57,832 nt of DNA from assembly GCA_016234405.1 (NCBI GenBank), contig JACRCC010000086.1:1-57832 (forward strand). Direction: 5' to 3'. Each line of letters opens with the position of its first letter. Position 1 is the first letter of the stretch. This DNA is from Deltaproteobacteria bacterium (GTDB taxonomy: Bacteria; Desulfobacterota; GWC2-55-46). The notes beneath the pieces were generated by a model. It searched no databases and was not told where the DNA came from. It saw only the letters and a program-made list of their open reading frames with translations. The translations under genes and the position numbers were made by a program. Below are positions 35,142 through 43,375 of this stretch, piece after piece.

Positions 35142-35789
35142 ATGAAAAGAATAAGGCCTTTTGTCCTTTCAATAACAGCCATTGCCGCGGTATTCGCCGC
35201 ATGGGAGGCCTTCGCAGGCCCTTCCCAAACGTTGCGCAAGGACTTCATTAACGCCCTTGAGGCAAACGACGGCGAAAAGATGTTCTCGATAGTCGAGGCG
35301 AATAAGGACAATGTCCCAGGCGAGATACAGGGACTGCTTGCCGAGGCAAAAGAGACAAAAGAAAACAAGGCCGGGTTCTTCCACATTGCCGAGATGATGG
35401 CCCGCAACTACAAGGACATCACCGGAAATACCGCGCTCCTGATAGAGGTGAGAAAGACGGATTTTGAATCGAGGCTCAACCCCCCTCTACGCACGACGGC
35501 CGTAAACGGGGCGCATACGGTTGATGTCCCTAAGGCGACCGCAAACGCCAAAAACGTCTTCATGCCCGACAACATAATCATAAAGAAGGGCGAGACCGTC
35601 AGGTGGGTAAACAACGACGAGACCGCGCACATATTCTCGTCCATGCCGCTTATAGGCAAAAAAGGCATCAAGTCCCCGAGCGTGGACCCGGGGAAAAGCC
35701 ATGACTTCAAGTTAGAGGAGGCCGGCGAATACTACTACATCTGCTTCATCCACCGCGGCATGATAGGCAAGATTACGGTCGAGGAATAA
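35142..35789 (+). CDS. secreted cupredoxin-domain protein, copy 2
   Basis: 215 aa, the same length and domain order as the preceding gene. Signal peptide MKRIRPFVLSITAIAAVF..AFAG; copper ligands His163, Cys201, His204, Met207 (CFIHRGM). Helical N-terminal domain is conserved (LRKDFINALEANDGEKMFSIVEAN vs. the same place in copy 1). The differences near the copper site (RG for NS, KL for FW) suggest separate redox partners or potentials. GGAG lies before the ATG. Confidence 0.87.
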   Translation: MKRIRPFVLSITAIAAVFAAWEAFAGPSQTLRKDFINALEANDGEKMFSIVEANKDNVPGEIQGLLAEAKETKENKAGFFHIAEMMARNYKDITGNTALLIEVRKTDFESRLNPPLRTTAVNGAHTVDVPKATANAKNVFMPDNIIIKKGETVRWVNNDETAHIFSSMPLIGKKGIKSPSVDPGKSHDFKLEEAGEYYYICFIHRGMIGKITVEE

Positions 35790-35791
35790 AA

Positions 35792-35858
35792 AACGGTTAT
35801 CGGTTGCCGGTTATCGGTAAACGGTTAAGGAATTTCCCTTAACCGGTCACAGCCGGTT
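35792..35858. repeat. CGGTTATCGGT-type repeat, family A variant
   Basis: AACGGTTATCGGTTGCCGG and TTATCGGTAAACGGTTAAGG, then AATTTCCCTTAACCGG and CAGCCGGTT. It has the same stacked-unit plan as family A but a different unit. It lies just behind the second cupredoxin. Confidence 0.6.
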
Positions 35859-35957
35859 CAATTTGCAAGATTGAAGGAACCATTCCCCCGCCCTGACAAC
35901 CTCAAAAAAAGAGTCTAACTAAAAACCCCATCTGTAAGCTATCTGTAAGACTGTTTT

Positions 35958-35966
35958 TGGTATAAT
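35958..35966 (+). promoter_or_regulatory. extended -10 promoter of the CheY-like gene
   Basis: TGGTATAAT has a perfect -10 hexamer preceded by the TGn extension. A -35 match is weak. The transcript would start near 35973, about 50 bases before the gene. Confidence 0.5.
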
Positions 35967-36025
35967 GCCGCGTAGAAGGCGTCTTCCTCGATACGGAGCG
36001 GCATATCGCGCGGAGGGGTAAGCCC

Positions 36026-36427
36026 TTGAAAAAAACGATCATGGTGGTTGACGACTCGGCCGTTATGCGCCAGGCCGTGGCATTTACGCTGAGAAACGCG
36101 GGCTACGACATATTGGAGGCCGTTGACGGCGCGGACGCGCTCAATAAACTCTCCGGGCAAAAGGTGAACCTGATTGTATGCGACCTGAACATGCCGAGGA
36201 TGGACGGCATCGGCCTCCTCACCGCCGTGCGGGCCATGCCGGAGTTCAGGTTTATACCGGTAATAATGCTCACCACGGAATCTCAGGAGGTAAAAATGAC
36301 GGCAGGCAAACTCGCGGGGGCAAAGGCGTGGATGATAAAACCCTTCAAACCGGAACGCATCGTCGAGACGGTCTCCAAGCTGTGCCTTCCCGTATTAGGC
36401 GTCTTAAACCGCAAAGAGAGTCTTTAA
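36026..36427 (+). CDS. CheY-like single-domain response regulator
   Basis: 133 aa receiver domain without an output. Acidic pocket Asp9/Asp10, phosphorylated Asp53 (VCDLNMPRMDG), Thr83 and Lys105 (IKPFKP) are all present. The start is a TTG seven bases after GGAGGGG; an alternative ATG five codons later would cut into the first beta strand. Similar to chemotaxis receivers, but no che genes are in the window. The PilZ gene downstream suggests a motility or second-messenger setting (inference). Confidence 0.88.
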   Translation: MKKTIMVVDDSAVMRQAVAFTLRNAGYDILEAVDGADALNKLSGQKVNLIVCDLNMPRMDGIGLLTAVRAMPEFRFIPVIMLTTESQEVKMTAGKLAGAKAWMIKPFKPERIVETVSKLCLPVLGVLNRKESL

Positions 36428-36538
36428 AGGAATAACGCCCGCTGTAAAGATACCCCTTTCGACACAAGATATGATACATTACCTTCCCGAAAGACCCTCT
36501 GGACTTTTTCCTGAAATTATGGAAGGATAAAAAGACGG

Positions 36539-36564
36539 CGTTCCCACGCTGGAGCGTGGGAACG
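36539..36564. repeat. short palindrome family D, copy 3
   Basis: Perfect hairpin CGTTCCCACGCTG / GAGCGTGGGAACG, between the receiver and the PilZ gene. Confidence 0.85.
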
Positions 36565-36626
36565 ATAAATGTTGCCGTAAACGGCAAATATGCAGCCGCA
36601 AAAATACCCGTTCCAAAGGTTCGACC

Positions 36627-37265
36627 ATGCTCAAATTCGAATGCAAAAACTGCAATAAGTGGCACCCGCTGCCGTTCCACGTCTCTTCGGTCGAGGTCAG
36701 ATGCCCCGATTGTTCGCAGACAATCCTGGGCGCGGACATCTACGTTACCTCAGGCCCGCTTGCCATCACGAAAGAGGCGCTCCAAAAAAACGTCCATAAG
36801 TATAAAAGGCTCGTCCAGAACGCCGAAAAAGAGGTCGAGGAACTAAAAAAAAGGGGCGCGGCCAGAGGACTGGATACAACCCAGGACCAGGGCGGGGCGT
36901 TTGCAATGCACCTGCGCGAACTCCTGTGCGGGGCGCGCGACGACACGAGGTACCGCGTGGCCGAGGAGATGACCCTCAAATACTTCTTCAGCGGCTTGAA
37001 CCACGTTGCAAAGGTAGTTGACATAAGCCTTACGGGCGTGTGCCTGCAGACTCAAGACGCCTCCTCCCCAAAGACAGGCGCCACGATACCCTTGCGCTTC
37101 GTTGACGCGGGCGCCGAGGCCGTAATCTCCGGAGAGGTCGCATGGAGCGGCAAGGCAGGGCTGATTGGCGTCCGGTTCACCAGGCTGACGAAGGAACAGG
37201 AGGACTTTATCAGGGAACTCATTCTCAAAAAATGCGCCTTAGAGACGGTAAGCGGCGCAGGGTAG
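36627..37265 (+). CDS. zinc-ribbon PilZ domain protein
   Basis: 212 aa. N-terminal zinc ribbon with Cys6, Cys9, Cys26 and Cys29 (CKNC...CPDC), a coiled-coil linker at about 45-75, then a PilZ domain from about 105: RYRVAEEMTLKYF, VVDISLTGVCLQT and LIGVRF. The classical RxxxR c-di-GMP motif appears only in part (DDTRYRVAEE), while the DxSxxG motif is kept (DISLTG). Binding of c-di-GMP is plausible but not certain. Confidence 0.8.
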   Translation: MLKFECKNCNKWHPLPFHVSSVEVRCPDCSQTILGADIYVTSGPLAITKEALQKNVHKYKRLVQNAEKEVEELKKRGAARGLDTTQDQGGAFAMHLRELLCGARDDTRYRVAEEMTLKYFFSGLNHVAKVVDISLTGVCLQTQDASSPKTGATIPLRFVDAGAEAVISGEVAWSGKAGLIGVRFTRLTKEQEDFIRELILKKCALETVSGAG

Positions 37266-37300
37266 ACGGTTATCATCGGACGGTTATCGGTGGTAGTCAT
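37266..37300. repeat. CGGTTATC-type repeat fragment
   Basis: ACGGTTATCATCGG and ACGGTTATCGGTGG in tandem, between the convergent PilZ and uvrA genes. It matches the unit of the element at 35792. Confidence 0.5.
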
Positions 37301-37351
37301 GGCTCCCCCCGGTATTACTATATATCATACCATGTTCTTGAGCAAGCATTT

Positions 37352-40222
37352 TCACGCCTTGCCTCGCAGCCCCGCGCCGAAGAGCGCCTCCTTCAAAAAC
37401 CGCCCCGTGTAAGAGGCGCAAACCCCCGCCACCTCCTCAGGCGTGCCCGTTGCCACGACCCTGCCGCCCGCCCCCCCTCCCTCAGGCCCGAGGTCAATGA
37501 TAAAATCCGCGCATTTTATCACGTCGAGGTTGTGCTCGATTATGACGATGGTATTGCCCGCGTCCCTTAAGTTTATAAGCACGTCAAGGAGATGATGTAT
37601 ATCGGCAAAATGCAAACCGGTTGTCGGCTCGTCGAGTATATAAATGGTCCTGCCCGTGGCCCTCTTCGACAATTCCCTCGAGAGTTTTATCCTCTGCGCC
37701 TCGCCGCCGGAGAGCGTGGTGGATGATTGCCCGAGCTTGATGTAGCCGAGCCCGACCTCGCTGAGGGTCTTGAGCTTTTCCTTTATCGCCGGGATGTTCT
37801 CAAAAAACGAAAGGGCCTCGGTTACCGGCATGTCAAGGCAATCGGAAATGTTTTTTCCCTTGTAGCGCACCTCCAAGGTTTCCCTTCCGTACCGCGCGCC
37901 TTTGCAGACGTCGCACAGGACGTAGACGTCCGGCAAAAAGTGCATCTCCACCTTTATAAGCCCGTCTCCGGCGCAGGCCTCGCACCTGCCGCCCTTTATG
38001 TTGAAACTGAACCTGCCCGGCTCGTATCCCCTCACCTTTGATTCCGGGATTTGGCTGAAAAGTTCCCGTATCGGCGTAAAGACGCCCGTATACGTGGCCG
38101 GGTTGGAGCGCGGGGTCCTGCCGATGGGGGACTGGTCAATGTCAATGACCTTGTCGAAAAACTCGAACCCGGTGATGGAGGCGAACTCCCCGGGTTTGAC
38201 CTTCGAGTCGTAGAGCCTCTTGGCAAGGCTCCTGTAAAGCGTGTCAATGACGAGCGTGCTCTTCCCGGAACCCGAAACGCCCGTAACGCACGTGATGAGT
38301 CCCACTGGTATCTTTACGGTTATGTCCTTCAGGTTGTTGGCCTTGAGGCCCTTGAGAGTTAGGAATCTCTTGTCCGGTTTCATCCTGACGGCCGGCACCG
38401 GAATTTGAAGCGCGCCTGAGAGATATTTTCCCGTTAGAGATTCCGCGGCCTCTATCTCCGCCGCAGTTCCCGTTGCCACGACTTGGCCGCCGTGCTCACC
38501 GGCACCCGGCCCCATGTCTATTATATAATCGGCCTCCCTGATGGTCTCGGCGTCGTGCTCCACCACGAGGATGGTGTTACCCATGTCGCGCAGCCTCTTT
38601 AACGTCGAGAGGAGCCTTTTGTTGTCGCGCTGATGAAGCCCTATGGACGGCTCGTCCAATACATAGAGGACGCCGACGAGGGACGAACCTATCTGGGTGG
38701 CGAGCCGTATCCTTTGACCCTCGCCGCCGGACAAGGTCGCGGAGGCCCTCTCGAGCGTCAGATAATCGAGGCCCACGTTGACGAGAAAACCGAGACGCTC
38801 TTTGAGCTCCTTCATTATCCTCTTCGCTATTTCTTCCTCATACGGCGTAAGTCTGAGCGCGTTGAAAAATCGCAACGCGTCTTTTATCGGCATGCCGGCG
38901 ACCTCGGAGATGGATGCCCCGTTGACCTTTATGAAGAGCGCCTCTTTTTTAAGGCGCGCCCCTTTGCAGGATGGACAGGGCTGAGAGTCCATGTACTCCT
39001 CGAGGTCCGCCCTCACGTCCTCGGAAGCCGTTTCATGGTACCGCCTCTCGATGTTGCGGATTACGCCCTCGAAGGTCTCGGTATAGGTATATTTGCTCCT
39101 GCCGCCCTCGTGCCTGAATTCTATCTCAACGCCGTTGCTGCCGTTGAGGATTATGTCCTTAATTTCTTTTGGGAGTTTTTTGTACGGGGCGGCGGTCGAA
39201 AACCCGTAATGCGAGGCCAGGCCCTCCAATATCGAGAGATACCAGAGTCCCGCGGATTTTCCTGATTTTCCTCCTCCGCGGCCCCACGGCGCTATGGCGC
39301 CGTCCCTTAAAGACAGGGCCTCATCAGACACAACGAGCGCCGGGTCAAAAATGAATTTTTCGCCGAGGCCCTTGCACTCAGGGCACGCGCCGTGCGGGGA
39401 GTTGAACGAAAACGCGGCGGGCGTTATCTCAGGGTAGCTTACGGAGCACTTGACGCAGGAGAGTTTTTCGTTGAAAAGAAGCGTCTTTGAATCGGACTCG
39501 GCCATGACCATGCCGCCCGAAAGACGCGAGGCAACCTCAAGGGAATCCGCAAGCCTCCTCCCAATGCCGTCCTTAACGACAAGGCGGTCGACCACGACCT
39601 CAATGTCGTGCTTCTTTCTCTTGTCAATGCCGGTTATCGCGTCGTTGAGGTCCGCGACCTCTCCGTTGATCCTGACCTTTGTGTAGCCATCCTTTCGCAG
39701 GGCCTCGAGTTCCTTTTTGTACTCGCCTTTTCTCCCGCGCACTATCGGAGACAGGAGCGTCAGCTTGGAACCCGCCGGGAGTTCGAGCGCCCTGTCGCAC
39801 ATCTGCTGGATGGTCTGGGATGTTATCGCGCTGCCGCAGTTATAGCAAAACGGCCTGCCTATGCGGGCGTAGAGGAGGCGGAGATAATCGTAGACCTCGG
39901 TAACCGTGCCTACTGTCGAGCGCGGGTTTTTCGAGGTGGTCTTCTGCTCGATTGATATGGCCGGGGATAAGCCCTCGATGGACTCGACGTCGGGCTTGTC
40001 CATTTGGTCAAGAAACTGCCTTGCGTAGACGGACAGGCTCTCGACGTATCTCCTCTGGCCCTCGGCGTAGACGGTGTCGAACGCAAGGGACGATTTGCCT
40101 GAGCCTGACACGCCCGTTATGACGACGAGTTTGTCTCTGGGGATGTCGAGGTCAATCGCCTTGAGGTTGTGAACCCGCGCGCCCTTAATGACGATGCTGT
40201 TCCCAGCGCCACTTTCAATCAT
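37352..40222 (-). CDS. uvrA: excinuclease ABC subunit A
   Basis: ABC-type DNA damage sensor of nucleotide excision repair. 956 aa from the chosen ATG. Two ATP-binding halves: Walker [10 protein letters not shown] near 36 and GVSGSGKST near 650; signatures [11 protein letters not shown] and [11 protein letters not shown]; zinc motifs CVKC...CPEC and CEAC...CDVC. The N-terminal segment [11 protein letters not shown] is read from a family E repeat that also ends pdxA, so the two genes overlap by eight bases within that repeat. A longer frame to 40252 lacks support. Confidence 0.95.
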   Translation of the reverse strand: MIESGAGNSIVIKGARVHNLKAIDLDIPRDKLVVITGVSGSGKSSLAFDTVYAEGQRRYVESLSVYARQFLDQMDKPDVESIEGLSPAISIEQKTTSKNPRSTVGTVTEVYDYLRLLYARIGRPFCYNCGSAITSQTIQQMCDRALELPAGSKLTLLSPIVRGRKGEYKKELEALRKDGYTKVRINGEVADLNDAITGIDKRKKHDIEVVVDRLVVKDGIGRRLADSLEVASRLSGGMVMAESDSKTLLFNEKLSCVKCSVSYPEITPAAFSFNSPHGACPECKGLGEKFIFDPALVVSDEALSLRDGAIAPWGRGGGKSGKSAGLWYLSILEGLASHYGFSTAAPYKKLPKEIKDIILNGSNGVEIEFRHEGGRSKYTYTETFEGVIRNIERRYHETASEDVRADLEEYMDSQPCPSCKGARLKKEALFIKVNGASISEVAGMPIKDALRFFNALRLTPYEEEIAKRIMKELKERLGFLVNVGLDYLTLERASATLSGGEGQRIRLATQIGSSLVGVLYVLDEPSIGLHQRDNKRLLSTLKRLRDMGNTILVVEHDAETIREADYIIDMGPGAGEHGGQVVATGTAAEIEAAESLTGKYLSGALQIPVPAVRMKPDKRFLTLKGLKANNLKDITVKIPVGLITCVTGVSGSGKSTLVIDTLYRSLAKRLYDSKVKPGEFASITGFEFFDKVIDIDQSPIGRTPRSNPATYTGVFTPIRELFSQIPESKVRGYEPGRFSFNIKGGRCEACAGDGLIKVEMHFLPDVYVLCDVCKGARYGRETLEVRYKGKNISDCLDMPVTEALSFFENIPAIKEKLKTLSEVGLGYIKLGQSSTTLSGGEAQRIKLSRELSKRATGRTIYILDEPTTGLHFADIHHLLDVLINLRDAGNTIVIIEHNLDVIKCADFIIDLGPEGGGAGGRVVATGTPEEVAGVCASYTGRFLKEALFGAGLRGKA

Positions 40223-40269
40223 AGCCGTCCGTGTTAAGAAGTAAGTTTGCAAATGAAAGTGGCGCTGGG
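40202..40269. repeat. palindromic repeat family E, copy 1, spanning the pdxA/uvrA overlap
   Basis: CCCAGCGCCACTTTCA on the left and TGAAAGTGGCGCTGGG on the right: perfect 16-bp arms. A second copy lies at 43296-43375. The right arm encodes the tail of PdxA and the left arm the head of UvrA. Confidence 0.88.
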
Positions 40270-41222
40270 CGCGCCCTTTTCCTTGCCATCATGGAGGCGG
40301 TCTCTATGGCAGCGATGAGAGACGCCGGACTTGCAACACCCTTCCATGCGATATCGTAGGCCGTGCCGTGGTCAACGGACGTCCTTATCACGGGCAGACC
40401 GAGCGTGGCGTTTATCCCGTCCTCGAAGTGCAGGAGTTTCAACGGCCCAAGTCCCTGGTCATGGTACATGCAGACCACGCAGTCGAATTCTTTTTTTACG
40501 GCTGCCCTGTAAAATACCGTGTCCGGCGGGAGCGGCCCAACGGCGTTTATCCCGCGCTCGCGCGCCTTTTTTACCGCTGGCGCGATTACCTTTTTTTCTT
40601 CGCCCCCGAACATCCCGGACTCTCCGGCATGCGGGTTAAGGCCGGCTACGGCTATACGGGGACGCCTGAACCCAAAAAATCTTCTGAACGCCTCGTCAGT
40701 GAGCTCGATGGTCTTAAAGACCGCGTCCCTCGTGATGAGGCGCGGCACTTTGCTTATAGGGACGTGGATGGTAACGAGCGTTATCTTTAGCGCAACGCCC
40801 CCGAGCATCATCACAAACCCCTTCGCGCCGGTGAGATGCGCGATGAATTCCGTGTGTCCGGGGAATTTGAACCCCGCGAGCTTGGCCGCTGCCTTGCTTA
40901 TCGGGGCAGTGACTATCGCGTCAACCGCGTGGTCAAGGGCTAAACACACGGCCTCTTCAATGTAATTTATCATGGCCTGCCCGGACTCGATCGTGGGTCT
41001 TCCGGGCCTTAATTTCTTAGGGTCAAGCGTGGAAAAGGCGATGAGCCTGTTTTGAGGGAGTTTCAGACCGAGCCTTCCGGCGAGATAACCCAAGACGTTT
41101 TCGTCCCCTATCACAAAAGGGTCGCAGACGGCCTTGACGCTTTTGCTCTGCATGGCCTTGAGTATTATTTCAGGGCCCACGCCCACCGGATCGCCCATGG
41201 TTATGAGGATTTTGGGTTTCAT
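40215..41222 (-). CDS. pdxA: 4-hydroxythreonine-4-phosphate dehydrogenase
   Basis: NAD-dependent metal enzyme of the DXP-dependent vitamin B6 route. 335 aa. Metal ligand motifs [23 protein letters not shown], and the C-terminal [12 protein letters not shown]...[14 protein letters not shown] are intact. The tail [18 protein letters not shown] is coded by a family E repeat and is probably not functional sequence. It is placed after surA. Confidence 0.94.
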   Translation of the reverse strand: MKPKILITMGDPVGVGPEIILKAMQSKSVKAVCDPFVIGDENVLGYLAGRLGLKLPQNRLIAFSTLDPKKLRPGRPTIESGQAMINYIEEAVCLALDHAVDAIVTAPISKAAAKLAGFKFPGHTEFIAHLTGAKGFVMMLGGVALKITLVTIHVPISKVPRLITRDAVFKTIELTDEAFRRFFGFRRPRIAVAGLNPHAGESGMFGGEEKKVIAPAVKKARERGINAVGPLPPDTVFYRAAVKKEFDCVVCMYHDQGLGPLKLLHFEDGINATLGLPVIRTSVDHGTAYDIAWKGVASPASLIAAIETASMMARKRARPAPLSFANLLLNTDGYD

Positions 41223-41239
41223 TTCTGATAGTGAGTCCC

Positions 41240-41290
41240 GTAGCTCAGGGCTTTAGCCCTGATAAGCGCAGGCCTAAAGGCCTGCGCTAC
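41240..41290. repeat. palindromic repeat family C, copy 5
   Basis: Outer GTAGCTCAGG...GCGCTAC; inner hairpins CAGGGCTTTAGCCCTG and CAGGCCTAAAGGCCTG. It fills the surA-pdxA gap and its last bases overlap the surA stop codon. Confidence 0.85.
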
Positions 41291-42261
41291 AGCCGTATCT
41301 CTATATGCGCGGACTTTTTCCATTCCGTGAGCCAGAAGCCGAACCTTCCCTCCATCGCCTTTTTGTAGAGTCTTTCCCTGATTGATTCCTTTACCTCTTC
41401 ATACGTCCGGGCTTGCTTGGTCTTTATGTCAACGAGTTTAACGAAGTATGTGCCCTCAGCCGCGGATACGGCGCCGCTTGTGCCGCCCGGCTTCAACTTT
41501 AAAGCGGCGGTTTCTATGATATTACTTATCTCACCCGGTTTAAGCCAGCCCATGTCCCCGCCTGAGGCAACGGCAGCCCCCTGCGAGTAGGCGGTTGCAA
41601 GTCCCTTGAAATCCGCTCCGCCGGCAATCCCGGCCTCGACTGCCTTGACCTTGTCCGCGGATTTGGTCCCCACTGGGATGAATATCAGGTTTATGCGGTA
41701 TGACGCGGGCGAAAAAAAATCATCTTTATTCTGGCGGTAATACTCCTCGATCTCGGAGTCCTCCACGGATATCTTGGACCTAAACTCCTTGCCGATGAAC
41801 TTGACCTGCCTGATCTGTTCTTTCAACTGTTCCCTGTACGCGCGGAAAGTGAGTCCGCTCTGGGCAAGGGCCAAAAGGAGCCTGTCCTGAGTCATGTTGT
41901 TACCCCGCCTGACGTCCTCCACGGCGTTGTCAATCTCGCGCTCGCTCACCTCTATGCCTGCCTTGTCCGCGGCTTGTTTTACGAGTTTTTGCTCGATGAG
42001 GCCGTCCAATATCCTGGCCTTCAACTCGATTATCTTCTTTGCGTCCTTTTTCTCTGGGCCGGCAATCGTGTCGAGGGCGGAGGAGGCCGCGGCGTTCAAC
42101 TCGGATAACGTTATTATCGAATCGTTCACAACGGCCACAATCCTGTCAACCACCTCGGCGCGGGCAATGGCCGACGCAAAAAACATAAAGAATAAAAATA
42201 TCGAAACGCCGCAAAGACGCACATGCCCAAACCGAACTGCGCGGATGATGTTTTTTTTCAT
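41287..42261 (-). CDS. surA: SurA-like periplasmic chaperone/PPIase
   Basis: 324 aa. A signal peptide with a hydrophobic core (VSIFLFFMFFASAIARA) is cut near 35. A SurA N-terminal domain (VVDRIVAVVNDSIITLSEL) follows, then one parvulin PpiC domain (about 190-290, with GGDMGWLKPGE). E. coli SurA has two parvulin domains; the single one here is common elsewhere. It would assist outer-membrane protein folding. Confidence 0.9.
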   Translation of the reverse strand: MKKNIIRAVRFGHVRLCGVSIFLFFMFFASAIARAEVVDRIVAVVNDSIITLSELNAAASSALDTIAGPEKKDAKKIIELKARILDGLIEQKLVKQAADKAGIEVSEREIDNAVEDVRRGNNMTQDRLLLALAQSGLTFRAYREQLKEQIRQVKFIGKEFRSKISVEDSEIEEYYRQNKDDFFSPASYRINLIFIPVGTKSADKVKAVEAGIAGGADFKGLATAYSQGAAVASGGDMGWLKPGEISNIIETAALKLKPGGTSGAVSAAEGTYFVKLVDIKTKQARTYEEVKESIRERLYKKAMEGRFGFWLTEWKKSAHIEIRL

Positions 42262-42300
42262 AATACGCCTCCTCTCACGGCAGCGCTTCCCTGCTGCGTA

Positions 42301-43272
42301 TCACAGCAGCGCCTCATTGACCTCTATATTTGTTTTTCTCTTGAGCGAATCCAGCCACTCGGCGAAGACTGCGTCGGATTTCTCGACCCTGAGCCTCTCC
42401 GTTATCTTCCCCTTTGCCTCGGCCCACGGCAGCCTGCCCCCTTTTTTCCTCTCCACGACGAGGAACAGGTGATATCCGTACGGGGTCTTCACGACCGGGC
42501 TTATCTCGCCCGGCGCGAGGTTGAATACAACGTCTTCGAACTCCTTGGGCATATCGCCCCTGCCGAAAAACCCAAGATCGCCCCCGTTTTTGGCCTCCGG
42601 ACTGAGGGAAGTTCTCGAAGCCGTCTCGGCGAAATTTAAAGCCGTCAGGCCTTTTCTAATCCTGCGCGCATCGTCGTCGGAATTGACGACTATCATGCGC
42701 GCCCGCACCTGCTCATTGAAGTCAAATTCCTTTATGTGCCCGTCGTAATACCTGCGGGCATCTTCCTCGGACGGGGTGTTCCTCGATGCGGCTATCTTGT
42801 CCACCGTCTTTTTTATGAGAAACTTTTTCCGTATCTCTTCCTTCCACTTACTCACGTCGCCGTAGCGTTCTTTTATCACGTCTTTGAAGGCCGCTCCGCC
42901 GTAGTCTTTTTCGATGCCCTCCACTTGCGCCGTCAATTCCTCCGGCGTAACCGTTATGCCCATCCTCTCGGCCTCCTGCAGTATAAGCGCCTCCTCGACG
43001 AGTTGGGAGATAAGATCCCTTTTTATCTCCTTCATAACGGCCTTATCATCCGCAGGCGCGGCCGTCTTACCGTCGGATGACCCGGCGCCGGCTGCGCCAT
43101 CGGGCAGAAACCGCGCAAGCGCGTCCTCGTATTCCTTGAGCGTTATGGAACGCTCGCCCACCTTCGCCACGACGAGTTCAGTTTTTTCTCCAGCGCCCCT
43201 GCATCCTATAATGCCCGCAAGGAGGAGGAAGAGGAAAAACGGGATTGTCTTTTTACCCATAGCTTTTTTCAC
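42301..43272 (-). CDS. peptidylprolyl isomerase lipoprotein
   Basis: 323 aa. Lipoprotein signal with lipobox IIGC (Cys near 24) after a KKTIPFFLFLLLAG core. N-terminal SurA-like segment (VAKVGERSITLKEYEDAL), a Gly/Ala/Asp-rich insert (GAAGAGSSDGKTAAPADD), then a PpiC parvulin domain (about 185-290, GGDLGFFGRGDMP). It is the first of two chaperones encoded between mfd and surA. It is anchored in the membrane, unlike the soluble SurA. Confidence 0.88.
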   Translation of the reverse strand: MKKAMGKKTIPFFLFLLLAGIIGCRGAGEKTELVVAKVGERSITLKEYEDALARFLPDGAAGAGSSDGKTAAPADDKAVMKEIKRDLISQLVEEALILQEAERMGITVTPEELTAQVEGIEKDYGGAAFKDVIKERYGDVSKWKEEIRKKFLIKKTVDKIAASRNTPSEEDARRYYDGHIKEFDFNEQVRARMIVVNSDDDARRIRKGLTALNFAETASRTSLSPEAKNGGDLGFFGRGDMPKEFEDVVFNLAPGEISPVVKTPYGYHLFLVVERKKGGRLPWAEAKGKITERLRVEKSDAVFAEWLDSLKRKTNIEVNEALL

Positions 43273-43295
43273 GCTCCGGTTATCCTCTAACTATA

Positions 43296-43375
43296 GCACG
43301 CCCAGCGCCACTTTTCATTACGAAAGCGCGTTGGTTATCAACCTACTTCGCGGAGAAAAGCGGCGCTGGGCGTGC
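43296..43375. repeat. palindromic repeat family E, copy 2, spanning the mfd end
   Basis: GCACGCCCAGCGCCACTTTT on the left and AAAAGCGGCGCTGGGCGTGC on the right, one mismatch in the 20-bp arms, loop about 40 bp. The right arm is the 3' end of mfd. Confidence 0.85.

Noticed and set aside
40223-40252. Extension of uvrA upstream to [11 protein letters not shown]
   Set aside because: It extends further into pdxA and the family E loop, has no ribosome site, and UvrA proteins usually begin close to the chosen ATG.
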